NCBI GenBank assembly: GCA_947624075.1
Contig: CANQIM010000011.1
Coordinates: forward strand, 1 to 16,980
Length of the DNA stretch: 16,980 nt
Direction: 5' to 3'
Source: an uncultured Bacilli bacterium
GTDB taxonomy: Bacteria; Bacillota_I; Bacilli_A; RF39; UBA660
A program made the translations under genes and the position numbers. This document shows positions 1-7,961 of the stretch, in pieces (position 1 is the stretch's first letter; each line of letters begins with the position of its first letter). The notes under the pieces are model-generated. The model did not search any database. It saw only the letters and a program-made list of their open reading frames with translations, and was not told the origin of the DNA.

Positions 1-2
1 AT

Positions 3-89
3 ATTAAATTAAAAAGGTTGCTAAAAGAAAAAAAGCATTATATTATAGAAGAAAACATTAATAAAATATTAACTAACTTAGATATATAG
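3..89 (+). CDS. C-terminal fragment of an unidentified upstream gene
   Basis: An open frame enters from the left edge and ends at TAG (87-89), giving 28 residues rich in Lys, Ile, Leu and Asn (ending KILTNLDI). The other two forward frames are stopped within the first dozen bases, so this is the only one that can carry a gene in from upstream. It ends 19 bases before the next start, as expected for an operon neighbour. No domain can be recognised in so short a tail, and in DNA this AT-rich an open stretch of this length can arise by chance. Confidence 0.5.
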   Translation: MKLKRLLKEKKHYIIEENINKILTNLDI

Positions 90-108
90 TTCATCTATGG
101 AGGTTCAA

Positions 109-1725
109 ATGGGTGATAAGAAGAAAATAATTATAATTATAATTTCAATTATTATACTTATCTTTTTAGCTACTCTAAGTAATTTAAATAAAAAAGAATT
201 AGAGACAAATAAAAAAAGTAATGATTGGATTAGTGAAAATGTGCAATTAATAAAAGATAAATCACTAGGAAAAAACATTTATAAGGTTTATAAAAATAGG
301 GATATATCTATTTATAATTTAAAGTATCAAGATGTTATTTCTAAAAAAATAGAGAATTTAAGGAAAGATATGACTGATAATTTTTTAGTTATATATAATC
401 CTTATGGGACTAATTCTTTAAGTATAAATGTTTTATTTAAAGATACTAGTAGATATCAAGATATAAAATATGAAATATCAACACCAAACAGTGAAAAGTT
501 TACAGGCAGTTTATGTTTTTCTAATGATACATCTATTTACCAATTAATAGGTCTTTATCCTGGCGAAAATAATGCTGTAAAATTAATCATTTCAGAAGAT
601 AACAAATCTATTTCCTATGATTTTTCTATTGATTTGAGCGATATTGAAATAAGTGCTGAAAAAAAACTTCAAGTAGAATCGGGAGATAGCAAAGAAGAAA
701 TGAGTGAAGGACTTTTCACAATGTTAGGTAACGAATCGGACTATCAAAATTATATTGCCTTTTATGACAATAATGGTTATGTACGGGGAGAACTTCCTCT
801 TAAAGAAGGTATAGCAAATAATTTTCTTTTAGCAAACTCTTCTATGTTTTATAATGTATCTAAAACAGAAATTATAAGAGTAAATAATCTAGGTAAAATA
901 ACTAATATTTATAAAACTGGTAAATATCAAATTGATAGTGATTTTACACTTTATGATAATGAACTTCTTCTTTTAGTAACGGATACAACTAAAAATACAG
1001 TAAAAGATAAATTAGTAGCAATAAACCTAGAAACTAATGAGGTTGTAGAACTTCTAGATTTATCTAAGCTTTTTAAAGACTATCTTTCTTTATGCAATAG
1101 TAAAGAAGATGAAAAGTTAAATTATTTAGATATAAATTACTTTACTATTAGTGATAATAATCTTTTCTTAAGTAGTAAAGAGACTTCTTCTATTATTAAA
1201 ATAGCCAATTTCACTGACTCCGCTAAAATAGATTATATAATAAGTAGTTCTATATTTTGGGAAGATACGCCTTATAGTGACCTTGTTTACCAAAAACTAG
1301 GAGATTTTAAAATTCATGCTGGACAAAGCAATATTACTATTGAGAAAAGTGATGATGCTACTTACTATATTCGACTTTTTAATAATAATTATGGTAATTC
1401 TTCAACTAGAAATATTAACTATCTTGATATAGATATTAAAAATAATAATGCATATCAAGGTGATAAGTCATTTTACTATGTCTATAAAATAGATGAAGCT
1501 AATAAAACCTTTGAATTGGTAAATAGCTTTGCTTTTGACTATTCTGGTTTAGCAGGAAACTTTGAAAAAATTAATAAAAATATTTTGATTAATTCATCTA
1601 CTAAAGGAGTATTTTTTGAATTTGATGCAGATTATCAATTAATTAAAAAATATCAAGCTAAAATGAATAAGAATTATATTTACAAAATTAAAAAATATAC
1701 TTTTAAAGATTTTTTGTTTAAGTAA
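109..1725 (+). CDS. membrane-anchored arylsulfotransferase-like protein, probably catalytically inactive
   Basis: 538 aa. The start is taken at 109 because GGAGG (99-103) lies 5 bases before it; an in-frame ATG at 97 overlaps that ribosome site and is unlikely. Residues about 2-5 are charged (GDKKK) and about 6-25 form one Ile/Leu-rich membrane helix with no lipobox or clear cleavage site, so the rest should face outside. Residues about 90-165 resemble the N-terminal domain of aryl-sulfate sulfotransferases (NPYGTNSL near 97, then an LYPG-type turn near 149). The remainder reads as beta-propeller blades. The family's catalytic His and Arg positions appear replaced: NYLDIN (about 338-343) where DWLHxN is expected, SSKETSS (355-361) where SSRHQS is expected, and GQSN (405-408) where GQH is expected. 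It may bind a ligand or serve as surface scaffold. The family call rests on motif reading only; a generic propeller is the alternative. Confidence 0.6.
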   Translation: MGDKKKIIIIIISIIILIFLATLSNLNKKELETNKKSNDWISENVQLIKDKSLGKNIYKVYKNRDISIYNLKYQDVISKKIENLRKDMTDNFLVIYNPYGTNSLSINVLFKDTSRYQDIKYEISTPNSEKFTGSLCFSNDTSIYQLIGLYPGENNAVKLIISEDNKSISYDFSIDLSDIEISAEKKLQVESGDSKEEMSEGLFTMLGNESDYQNYIAFYDNNGYVRGELPLKEGIANNFLLANSSMFYNVSKTEIIRVNNLGKITNIYKTGKYQIDSDFTLYDNELLLLVTDTTKNTVKDKLVAINLETNEVVELLDLSKLFKDYLSLCNSKEDEKLNYLDINYFTISDNNLFLSSKETSSIIKIANFTDSAKIDYIISSSIFWEDTPYSDLVYQKLGDFKIHAGQSNITIEKSDDATYYIRLFNNNYGNSSTRNINYLDIDIKNNNAYQGDKSFYYVYKIDEANKTFELVNSFAFDYSGLAGNFEKINKNILINSSTKGVFFEFDADYQLIKKYQAKMNKNYIYKIKKYTFKDFLFK

Positions 1726-1750
1726 ATATTGTTGATAATTATTTTGTTTC

Positions 1751-1779
1751 TAGACATTTGATTTGCTAAATGTTATACT
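1751..1779 (+). promoter_or_regulatory. SigA-type promoter for the WG-repeat gene
   Basis: TAGACA (1751-1756), a 17-base spacer and TATACT (1774-1779). The predicted transcript start, near 1786, leaves a short leader before the AGGAG ribosome site at 1790-1794. It suggests the second surface-protein gene can be transcribed separately from the first. Confidence 0.55.
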
Positions 1780-1803
1780 TAAAGAAAATAGGAGTTGATA
1801 AAT

Positions 1804-3453
1804 GTGAATAATAAAGAAGATTCAAAAGAAAATTTGAACAATCAAGAACCAGTAATTATCAGTGCTAAGCCAAATGATTCTTATGAACAAGAACCTACTA
1901 ATAACACTAAACCAGTTAATAATATTAATTCATCAGAATCCAAGCAGAAGGATTCAAAAAAATTAGATAAAAAGAAATTAACTATAATTGGGATTGTTAT
2001 CATTGTTATTATTGTGTTAATATTTTTGGGCTTGATGTTTTTTTTATCAAAGCCAAATAATTCTTCTAAGGAAGATACTTCATTAGAATCAGCTTTTTTC
2101 ATATATGACAATAAAGAGGCTATTTTATTTAATACTGATGGTAAACAACTAGTAAAAGATAAATTTATTTATCAAGAAAATTTTGTTAATGGTTCTACTT
2201 TAGTTAAACTTGATCAAAATAAAGCAGGAATAATTTCTGAAAATGGTAAAATGCTCGTAGACTACGGTGTTTATGACTCTATTTATCATCATGGCCCTCT
2301 ATATATAGCGTATAAAGAAAAAGAGAAAACTTATAATTTGTTAGATTCAAAAGGTAAAGTTATTTTAACAGGAAAACAATTACAGGGTTATAATGCAATT
2401 GATGCTAGCCAATTTATGCTTTTAAAAGACGATAGTAAATTTACTATTTATGATTCCAAAGGTAAAGCTATTACAACTTTTCCTTTTGTAAAAGATATTG
2501 AAGAGCCAACTTTAATTGAAAGAGATGATTATCTTACAGTAAATTACAATAATAAGACCTATATCGTTAAAGCTAATTCAAATTTAGTAGAAACGTTAGA
2601 TGGAAATTTTTATATAGATCAAGTTGGTAAAAATGTTGTTATATTAATTTCTATTTTACAAGATTCACCATCTTTTAAAGTCATTATTAATGATAAATTA
2701 GCTTATTCCAAAGAAGTGACTGATTTAGAATTAAAAGGAAATAATGTATTATCAGAAGGACATTTATTAGATGATAAAGGAAATATTATCTCTAACGATA
2801 TAGTTAGTTATATAGATAATAAAAATTATGCTGTTTCTGCTGGAGAAGATACAATAGAATTAAGAGTTAATAATAAGACAAAGGCAACTGTTAAATGTTT
2901 TAGTTATTTGAATGATCGTTATAGTTCAACAGGTATTTATCTATTTGATTATTGTGATGAGAAAGAAGGCTATTTTTATTACAAAGCTGACGGTACTTTG
3001 CTGAATAAAGAACCTTTTAGAACAGCAACTCAGCTTGATTCTGAGGGTGTTGCTATTGTATCAAATATGCAGGATGAATATTTCTTAATTAATAAAAATA
3101 TTAAAAAAGTATCAAAAAATTATAAAGAAATTATCACAATGAGTCCTGGTATATATAAAGCAAAGTCTCAAGATGATTCAGAAATAGTTCTAAATAAAGA
3201 AGGAAAAGAATTGTTTTCTGGAACAAATATAGAAATAATTGAAGACAAATATGCAACTTATCTTGATAAAGAATCAGTAAAAAGATATGTTTATGATTTA
3301 GAAAATGAAAGAGTTGTTGTAACTTTGCCTAAGGCAGACTATATTCTTAGCTTTTATGATTACTATTTTAAGACTTTTGAAAATTCTAAAGAACAATATT
3401 ATTTATATAAAACAGGAAAAATATTTTATGAGACAAAAGAGGTTAAAGAGTAG
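1804..3453 (+). CDS. single-pass membrane protein with WG-like repeats in the outer domain
   Basis: 549 aa from GTG at 1804, placed 9 bases after AGGAG (1790-1794). TTG at 1795 directly abuts the ribosome site, and ATG at 1802 is followed at once by TGA, so neither fits. Residues 1-58 are a hydrophilic Asn/Glu/Ser-rich segment ending in KKLDKKK; 59-81 form a membrane helix. The positive charge before the helix puts the N-terminus inside and residues 85-549 outside. The outer part has about eight copies of a short pattern, aromatic/aliphatic-x-I/L-x-D/N-x-x-G-K-x-I/L. Examples are FNTDGKQL, ISENGKML, LDSKGKVIL, YDSKGKAI, LDDKGNII, YKADGTLL and LNKEGKEL. This resembles WG/KWG-type beta repeats, which probably fold as a propeller or solenoid. 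No catalytic motif is seen. Such repeats usually mediate binding; ligand and role are unknown. Confidence 0.65.
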   Translation: MNNKEDSKENLNNQEPVIISAKPNDSYEQEPTNNTKPVNNINSSESKQKDSKKLDKKKLTIIGIVIIVIIVLIFLGLMFFLSKPNNSSKEDTSLESAFFIYDNKEAILFNTDGKQLVKDKFIYQENFVNGSTLVKLDQNKAGIISENGKMLVDYGVYDSIYHHGPLYIAYKEKEKTYNLLDSKGKVILTGKQLQGYNAIDASQFMLLKDDSKFTIYDSKGKAITTFPFVKDIEEPTLIERDDYLTVNYNNKTYIVKANSNLVETLDGNFYIDQVGKNVVILISILQDSPSFKVIINDKLAYSKEVTDLELKGNNVLSEGHLLDDKGNIISNDIVSYIDNKNYAVSAGEDTIELRVNNKTKATVKCFSYLNDRYSSTGIYLFDYCDEKEGYFYYKADGTLLNKEPFRTATQLDSEGVAIVSNMQDEYFLINKNIKKVSKNYKEIITMSPGIYKAKSQDDSEIVLNKEGKELFSGTNIEIIEDKYATYLDKESVKRYVYDLENERVVVTLPKADYILSFYDYYFKTFENSKEQYYLYKTGKIFYETKEVKE

Positions 3454-3454
3454 G

Positions 3455-3487
3455 TTTATAATTAATTTATAAATCTCTTTTTCTTTT
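3455..3487 (+). terminator. weak AU-only hairpin with T-rich tail
   Basis: TTTATAA (3455-3461) can pair with TTATAAA (3467-3473) around a 5-base loop, followed by the T-rich stretch 3474-3487. The position right after the WG-repeat stop codon fits a terminator. However, a 7-bp stem of A-U pairs alone is weak, so read-through is likely. Confidence 0.35.
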
Positions 3488-3506
3488 ATAAAAAATATTG
3501 TATAAT
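3478..3506 (+). promoter_or_regulatory. possible promoter for the rluA-like/GH3/asnS operon
   Basis: A perfect TATAAT (3501-3506) lies 21 bases before the ATG at 3528. The -35 region at 3478-3483 (TTTTTC) matches poorly. The perfect -10 and position just after a possible terminator are the only support, and TATAAT occurs easily by chance in DNA this AT-rich. Confidence 0.35.
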
Positions 3507-3527
3507 CAGATTAGAAATGGTGGTTTT

Positions 3528-4379
3528 ATGAAATTAATTGTTAAAAAAGAAGCTTCCTTATTAGATTATCTTTATGAAAATTTAGACATGCCTAAAAAAA
3601 GAATAAAACAATATTTAACTCATGGGTCTATCTTTATAAACAATAACAAAATACTTAAATATGACTACAAATTGTACCCGGGAATGACTATTATAATAGA
3701 CACTAATGTTAAAAATAAAAAAACTCTTCCTTTTGATGTTATTTATGAGGATGATCATATTATTGTTGTTAATAAACCTAGTGGATTACTTACGATTGCG
3801 ACTAACAAAGAAAAGGAAAAAACACTTTATCATATTGTAAGAGAATACTTAAAAGCAACTAATCCTTATCAAAAGATATTTATTATTCATCGTCTTGATA
3901 AGGATACAAGTGGTTTAATTATGTTTGCCAAAGATGAAAAGACGAAAAATTTGTTTCAAAAAAATTGGAATGAATATGTTACTCTTCGTGAATATGTTGC
4001 TGTTGTACATGGTGTTTTAAAAGATAAAGTTGGTAAAATTGAACAGAATCTTTTAGAAACAAAAACTAATTTAACGTATGTTTCTAAGAATAAAGAAGGT
4101 AAAAAAGCTATTACTAATTATAAAGTGTTAAAAGAAAATAAAGATTATTCTTTATTGGACATAAGCCTTGAAACTGGTAGAAAAAATCAAATTAGAGTAG
4201 CTTTTAGTAGTATAAAGCACTACTTAGTTGGCGATAAAAAGTATGGTCTTAAAGATAATAAAGAACGCTTATACTTACATGCTAATAGATTAAAAATATA
4301 TCATCCTTATTTAAAAAAAGAAATACTCTTTGAAACGGCTATTCCTAATGAATTTAAAGTTATAATGAAGGGAAGATGA
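3528..4379 (+). CDS. RluA-family 23S rRNA-type pseudouridine synthase
   Basis: 283 aa, a usual length for the RluA/RluD family. The ATG at 3528 follows GGTGG (3518-3522); an upstream in-frame TTG at 3498 lies inside the probable -10 region and is discounted. Residues about 5-60 form an S4-like RNA-binding domain (a basic helix with KKRIKQYL, then INNNKIL). Residues about 70-275 are the catalytic domain, with YEDDHIIVVNKPSG near 73-86 and the signature HRLDKDTSG at 121-129. Asp124 is the expected catalytic residue. RKNQIRVAF and the following GDKKYG match the family's C-terminal motifs. These enzymes isomerise specific uridines, usually in 23S rRNA or tRNA; the target cannot be read from sequence. 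Its stop codon overlaps the start region of the GH3 gene, so the two are co-transcribed. Confidence 0.9.
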   Translation: MKLIVKKEASLLDYLYENLDMPKKRIKQYLTHGSIFINNNKILKYDYKLYPGMTIIIDTNVKNKKTLPFDVIYEDDHIIVVNKPSGLLTIATNKEKEKTLYHIVREYLKATNPYQKIFIIHRLDKDTSGLIMFAKDEKTKNLFQKNWNEYVTLREYVAVVHGVLKDKVGKIEQNLLETKTNLTYVSKNKEGKKAITNYKVLKENKDYSLLDISLETGRKNQIRVAFSSIKHYLVGDKKYGLKDNKERLYLHANRLKIYHPYLKKEILFETAIPNEFKVIMKGR

Positions 4380-4381
4380 TT

Positions 4382-5551
4382 ATGAAAAAATTATTAATAA
4401 CTATTTTGGTTGTTGTCTTATTAGGTTTACTTGGTTTTGCTATTTATAAAAAGGTATATTTAACTAAAGATAGCAAAAGTTCTATTAAGAAAGAGGATAA
4501 AGTAGATAAAGAAACTCTAAATAAATATAAAGGACTTTTATTTGAAGATTATTATGAAGAAGCTTTATCAACAGTCAAAAAAATGTCTTTAGAAGAAAAA
4601 GTAGGCCAAATATTTTTTGTAAGATATGATGTAAATTCTGTTGAAGAAGAAAAGAATTATTACCCAGGTGGTTATATTTTATTTGCTAAAGATTTAGAAA
4701 ATCACACTAAAGAAAGTATGAAGAAAGAAATAGCTGATGATCAAAAAATGAGTAAATATCCTTTATTAATAGCTGTTGATGAAGAAGGGGGAACAGTTAC
4801 AAGGGTAAGTCGTTTTAAAGAATTTAGAAGTGAAAAGTTTAAATCTCCTCAAGATATTTATAATGAAGGAGGTTATGATTTACTAAAAGAAGTAGAAAAG
4901 GAAAAGGCTGAACTATTATTAAGCCTAGGTATTAATACTAATTTAGCTCCTGTTGCTGATGTTTCTACTGATGAAAATGATTTTATTTATGCTAGAAGTT
5001 TTGGAAAAGATGCTAATGAAACAGCCGAATATATAAAAAATATGGTTAGTTATAGTAAAGAAAATGGCATAAATGCTTGTTTAAAACATTTTCCAGGTTA
5101 TGGTAATAATGTTGATACCCATACAGGTATTGCAATTGATAATCGTAGTTATGAAAACTTTAAAGAAAATGACTTTTTACCATTTTCTGCTGGTATAGAA
5201 GAAGGCGTTCCAAGTATTCTAGTAAGTCATAATATTGTTACATCTATTGATGGAGAATACCCAGCATCTTTAAGCAGTAAGGTGATATCAGAATTACGTA
5301 ATACCTTAGGATTTAGTGGTGTAATTATGACTGATGATTTAGCGATGGATGCTGTTAAATCATATGTGGAAGATGGTAATTCAGCAACCCTTGCCTTAAA
5401 AGCTGGAAATGATATGATAATAACAAGTGATTTTATAACTATGTATAATGAAGTGTTAAATGCTGTAAAAAATGGTACAATAGATGAAGAGATATTAAAT
5501 GAAGCAGTAATTAGAATAACAGCTTGGAAATATCAAGCAAATTTATATTAG
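4382..5551 (+). CDS. membrane-anchored GH3 beta-N-acetylhexosaminidase (NagZ-like)
   Basis: 389 aa. ATG at 4382 is preferred over ATG at 4376 because GGGAAG (4370-4375) then has a 6-base spacing; the 4376 codon overlaps the rluA-like stop. Residues 1-23 are a Lys-Lys start plus a Leu/Val-rich helix without a lipobox, so it is an anchor or uncleaved signal. The rest is a GH3 barrel: MSLEEKVGQIF near 68, AVDEEGGTVTR near 131-141, KHFPGYGNNVDTH at 235-247 and TDDLAM at 317-322. Asp245/His247 match the Asp-His acid/base dyad of NagZ enzymes, and Asp318 is the expected nucleophile, so it should be active. The length suits a single-domain GH3 enzyme. It likely removes terminal GlcNAc from muropeptides outside the membrane during cell-wall turnover. 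Substrate is inferred from the family. Confidence 0.87.
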   Translation: MKKLLITILVVVLLGLLGFAIYKKVYLTKDSKSSIKKEDKVDKETLNKYKGLLFEDYYEEALSTVKKMSLEEKVGQIFFVRYDVNSVEEEKNYYPGGYILFAKDLENHTKESMKKEIADDQKMSKYPLLIAVDEEGGTVTRVSRFKEFRSEKFKSPQDIYNEGGYDLLKEVEKEKAELLLSLGINTNLAPVADVSTDENDFIYARSFGKDANETAEYIKNMVSYSKENGINACLKHFPGYGNNVDTHTGIAIDNRSYENFKENDFLPFSAGIEEGVPSILVSHNIVTSIDGEYPASLSSKVISELRNTLGFSGVIMTDDLAMDAVKSYVEDGNSATLALKAGNDMIITSDFITMYNEVLNAVKNGTIDEEILNEAVIRITAWKYQANLY

Positions 5552-5567
5552 AAGGAAAGTGATATTT

Positions 5568-6950
5568 ATGACAGACAAAATTTTATTTACAAATTACAAA
5601 GATTATTTAGATAAAGAAGTTACTTTAGAAGGATGGATAAAAAATCACCGTAAACAAAAAGAGTTTGGTTTTATTTCTTTTTCCGATGGAACTTATTTTA
5701 CGCCTATTCAAATAGTTTATGATAATAGTCTAGATGACTTTGAAGATATTCAAAAGTTTCATATAGGAAGTTCTATTCAAGTAACAGGTAAAGTAGTAAA
5801 GTCTCCTAAAGAAAATCAGCCTTTTGAGATTCAAGCAAGTAGTATCTGCTTATTAGGTGATTGCCCAGAAGACTATCCTATTCAGCCTAAAAAACATAGT
5901 CGTGAATTTTTAAGAGAACAAGCTTATTTAAGACCTAGAACTAATCTTTTCCAGGCTGTATTTCAAATACGTAGTAAAGCAGCTTTTGCTATTCATGAAT
6001 ATTTTCAAAAGAAAGATTTCGTCTATTTCCATGCTCCTTTAATAACAGCAAGCGATTGCGAAGGAGCAGGGGAGATGTTTCATGTAACAACCCTTGATTT
6101 AGAAAATATTCCTAAGAATAAGGATGGTAGTGTTGACTATTCAAAAGATTTCTTTGGTAAGATGACATCATTAACAGTATCAGGACAATTACAAGCAGAA
6201 ACGTTTGCTTTAGCTTATAAAAATGTTTATACTTTTGGACCTACTTTTAGAGCAGAAAATTCTAATACTAAGACTCATGCTTCAGAGTTTTGGATGATTG
6301 AACCTGAAATGGCTTTCTGTGATTTAGACAAAGATATGGATATTATGGAAGATATGCTTAAATATGTAGTTAAGTATGTTTTAGATAATTGTAAGGCGGA
6401 ACTTGAATTTTTAGACAATTTTGTTGAAAAGGGTCTTATTGAAAAATTAGAAAATTTAGTTAAGAAAAAAGCTATTCGTATAACACATTATGAAGCCATT
6501 AAAGAGTTAAAAGAATCAGGTAAGAATTTTGAATTTTCTCCAGAATATGATGAAGACTTGGCTCGTGAACATGAAAAATATTTAACAGAAGAAAAATACA
6601 ATGCTCCTGTTTTTGTTTATAATTGGCCTAAAGATATAAAAGCCTTTTACATGCGACTAAATGATGATAATAAGACAGTTGGAGCAGTTGATTTATTAGT
6701 ACCAGGTTCTGGTGAGTTAATGGGTGGTTCACAAAGAGAAGAAAGATATGATATACTTTTGAAACGTATGCAAGAAATGAATACAGGAGTAGAAGAATTA
6801 GATTGGTACTTAAAATTAAGACTTTATGGTGGATGTGTTCACTCAGGCTTTGGTATGGGCTTTGAAAGACTAATTATGTATTTAACAGGTGTTGAAAATA
6901 TCAGAGATGTTATTCCTTACCCTAGAACTCCAGGTAATTGTGACTTTTAA
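5568..6950 (+). CDS. asnS: asparaginyl-tRNA synthetase
   Basis: 460 aa, normal for bacterial AsnRS. The ATG at 5568 is chosen with the purine-rich ribosome site AAGGAAAG (5552-5559); GTG at 5559 sits within that site. Residues about 15-100 are the OB-fold anticodon-binding domain (TLEGWIKNHRKQKEFGFISF). The class II catalytic core follows: motif 2 is FGPTFRAENSNTKTHASEFW near 223-242, with the AsnRS/AspRS core EPEMAF just after, and motif 3 is GFGMGFERL at 427-435. The ending PYPRTPGNCDF is the AsnRS signature and separates it from AspRS. It charges tRNA-Asn with asparagine in the cytoplasm. It lies 16 bases after the GH3 gene and is the last gene of the operon. No T-box precedes it, unlike many Bacillota synthetase genes. 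Confidence 0.95.
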   Translation: MTDKILFTNYKDYLDKEVTLEGWIKNHRKQKEFGFISFSDGTYFTPIQIVYDNSLDDFEDIQKFHIGSSIQVTGKVVKSPKENQPFEIQASSICLLGDCPEDYPIQPKKHSREFLREQAYLRPRTNLFQAVFQIRSKAAFAIHEYFQKKDFVYFHAPLITASDCEGAGEMFHVTTLDLENIPKNKDGSVDYSKDFFGKMTSLTVSGQLQAETFALAYKNVYTFGPTFRAENSNTKTHASEFWMIEPEMAFCDLDKDMDIMEDMLKYVVKYVLDNCKAELEFLDNFVEKGLIEKLENLVKKKAIRITHYEAIKELKESGKNFEFSPEYDEDLAREHEKYLTEEKYNAPVFVYNWPKDIKAFYMRLNDDNKTVGAVDLLVPGSGELMGGSQREERYDILLKRMQEMNTGVEELDWYLKLRLYGGCVHSGFGMGFERLIMYLTGVENIRDVIPYPRTPGNCDF

Positions 6951-6954
6951 ATAG

Positions 6955-6982
6955 ACTTTTCTTATTTACTTTAAGAAAAAGT
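6955..6982 (+). other. hairpin after asnS, without a T-run
   Basis: ACTTTTCTTA (6955-6964) pairs with TAAGAAAAAGT (6972-6982), with one bulged A. It begins 4 bases after the asnS stop codon and could stop transcription or protect the 3' end. There is no T-run after it, so it is not a standard intrinsic terminator. Nothing else is visible between here and the next promoter. Confidence 0.3.
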
Positions 6983-7058
6983 TAAAAATCATAGATATAA
7001 GTAGTAAAATGTTATACACATTTATGTTTCTTATAATGTTCAATGTTTTCTTACGTCT

Positions 7059-7087
7059 TTACTAATAAGCAATATACGTGCTATAAT
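7059..7087 (+). promoter_or_regulatory. extended -10 promoter for the PP2C phosphatase gene
   Basis: TGCTATAAT (7079-7087) is a perfect extended -10 element. The -35 region TTACTA (7059-7064), 17 bases upstream, is weak, which is common for extended -10 promoters. A start near 7094 leaves a short leader before GGAG (7101-7104). Confidence 0.55.
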
Positions 7088-7109
7088 AATTAACTAGTTA
7101 GGAGTTATT

Positions 7110-7907
7110 ATGGAAGTACTTGATAAAATTAGTGAAATTGGAAGTTATAGGCCTACAAACGAAGATGCGTGTCTTTATTTGACACACCCTAAGAACAAAA
7201 ATTATAAATTACTTGCTGTTGCGGACGGAATGGGTGGTAAAGAACATGGTGAAATTGCTTCTAATTATACGATTCAAAAATTAAAAAGCTGGTTCTTGAA
7301 AAAAGACTTTTCTAACCTTAATGATAACAAAAAGATAATTTCATCTATAACTAGACTTATTAAAAGGATTAATAAAGAACTAATTTTAGAGTATGGAGAA
7401 AATATTTTAGGAACAACCTTAACTCTAGCTATTATAAATAAAAAAAATACCCTTATTTTTAACATAGGCGACTCAAGAGCTTACATTTATAAGAATGATA
7501 AACTATATCAAATAACAGAAGATGATTCTGACGTTTGGATGTATTATAAATATGGAAATGTTAATAAAGAAGATTTACGCTATTTTGCTATGAGTAATTT
7601 AATAAATGCTTGCATTGGCTTATCTGATGCCTTGTGTAAGATTTCTACGATAACTATTCCTAATGATTACAGTGAAATTTTACTTCTAACAGATGGTGTT
7701 ACAGATTTGCTAACTGACAAAAAACTTACTAAAATTATTAGAACTTCCAAAAAAGAAGACACTTTAAAAAATATTATCAATCAAGCGGTTTTTATAGATC
7801 AAAAATTGTCTGTACCTAAGAGACTTAAAAGAAAATATTTAGCTAATTTTGTAATTCCTTTTACGGGAAGGGACAATGCTAGTGGAGTAATTTATATTAA
7901 AAGTTAA
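7110..7907 (+). CDS. PP2C-family (PPM) serine/threonine protein phosphatase
   Basis: 265 aa, soluble, close to the length of PrpC/Stp enzymes. The ATG follows GGAG at 7101-7104. The metal-binding and core motifs appear in order: TNEDA (16-20), AVADGMGG with Asp39 (36-43), GTTLTLAII (101-109), NIGDSRAYIY (118-127), LLTDGVTDLL with Asp195 (192-201) and GRDNASG with Asp255 (253-259). All expected acidic metal ligands are present, so it should be an active Mn/Mg-dependent phosphatase. The usual DHS motif after GDSRAY reads DDS (138-140). Relatives dephosphorylate targets of PASTA-type Hanks kinases that control cell-wall growth and division. No kinase gene is in this window, so the partner is elsewhere or absent. 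It has its own promoter and is followed at 54 bases by a lipoprotein gene. Confidence 0.9.
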   Translation: MEVLDKISEIGSYRPTNEDACLYLTHPKNKNYKLLAVADGMGGKEHGEIASNYTIQKLKSWFLKKDFSNLNDNKKIISSITRLIKRINKELILEYGENILGTTLTLAIINKKNTLIFNIGDSRAYIYKNDKLYQITEDDSDVWMYYKYGNVNKEDLRYFAMSNLINACIGLSDALCKISTITIPNDYSEILLLTDGVTDLLTDKKLTKIIRTSKKEDTLKNIINQAVFIDQKLSVPKRLKRKYLANFVIPFTGRDNASGVIYIKS

Positions 7908-7961
7908 ATTTTTAGTATAAATTATTTTTTTTATCTCATTATAATAGTGGGAGGCATAAAA

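Noticed and set aside
1881..2111. Minus-strand open frames such as this one, and others at 7274-7465, 8632-8817, 12078-12335 and 13603-13803
   Set aside because: All but one lie wholly within or across convincing + strand genes, and the frame at 8632-8817 covers a terminator and promoter. They are short, with no family motifs or ribosome sites, and are typical of AT-rich DNA.
4377..4379. Reassigned TGA (Mycoplasma-type code)
   Set aside because: TGA ends the RluA-family gene at its normal family length, and Trp positions in conserved motifs (such as WTTTPW in IleRS) use TGG, so the standard code applies.
6951..7109. A regulatory RNA or T-box in the 159-base gap after asnS
   Set aside because: No T-box core, specifier loop or known riboswitch signature is visible; it holds one hairpin without a T-run and the promoter of the phosphatase gene.
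7940..7945. TATAAT as a promoter for the lipoprotein gene
   Set aside because: A start 7 bases downstream would fall inside the ribosome site (7949-7954), and the -35 position (ATAAAT) does not match. A shared transcript with the phosphatase gene is more likely.
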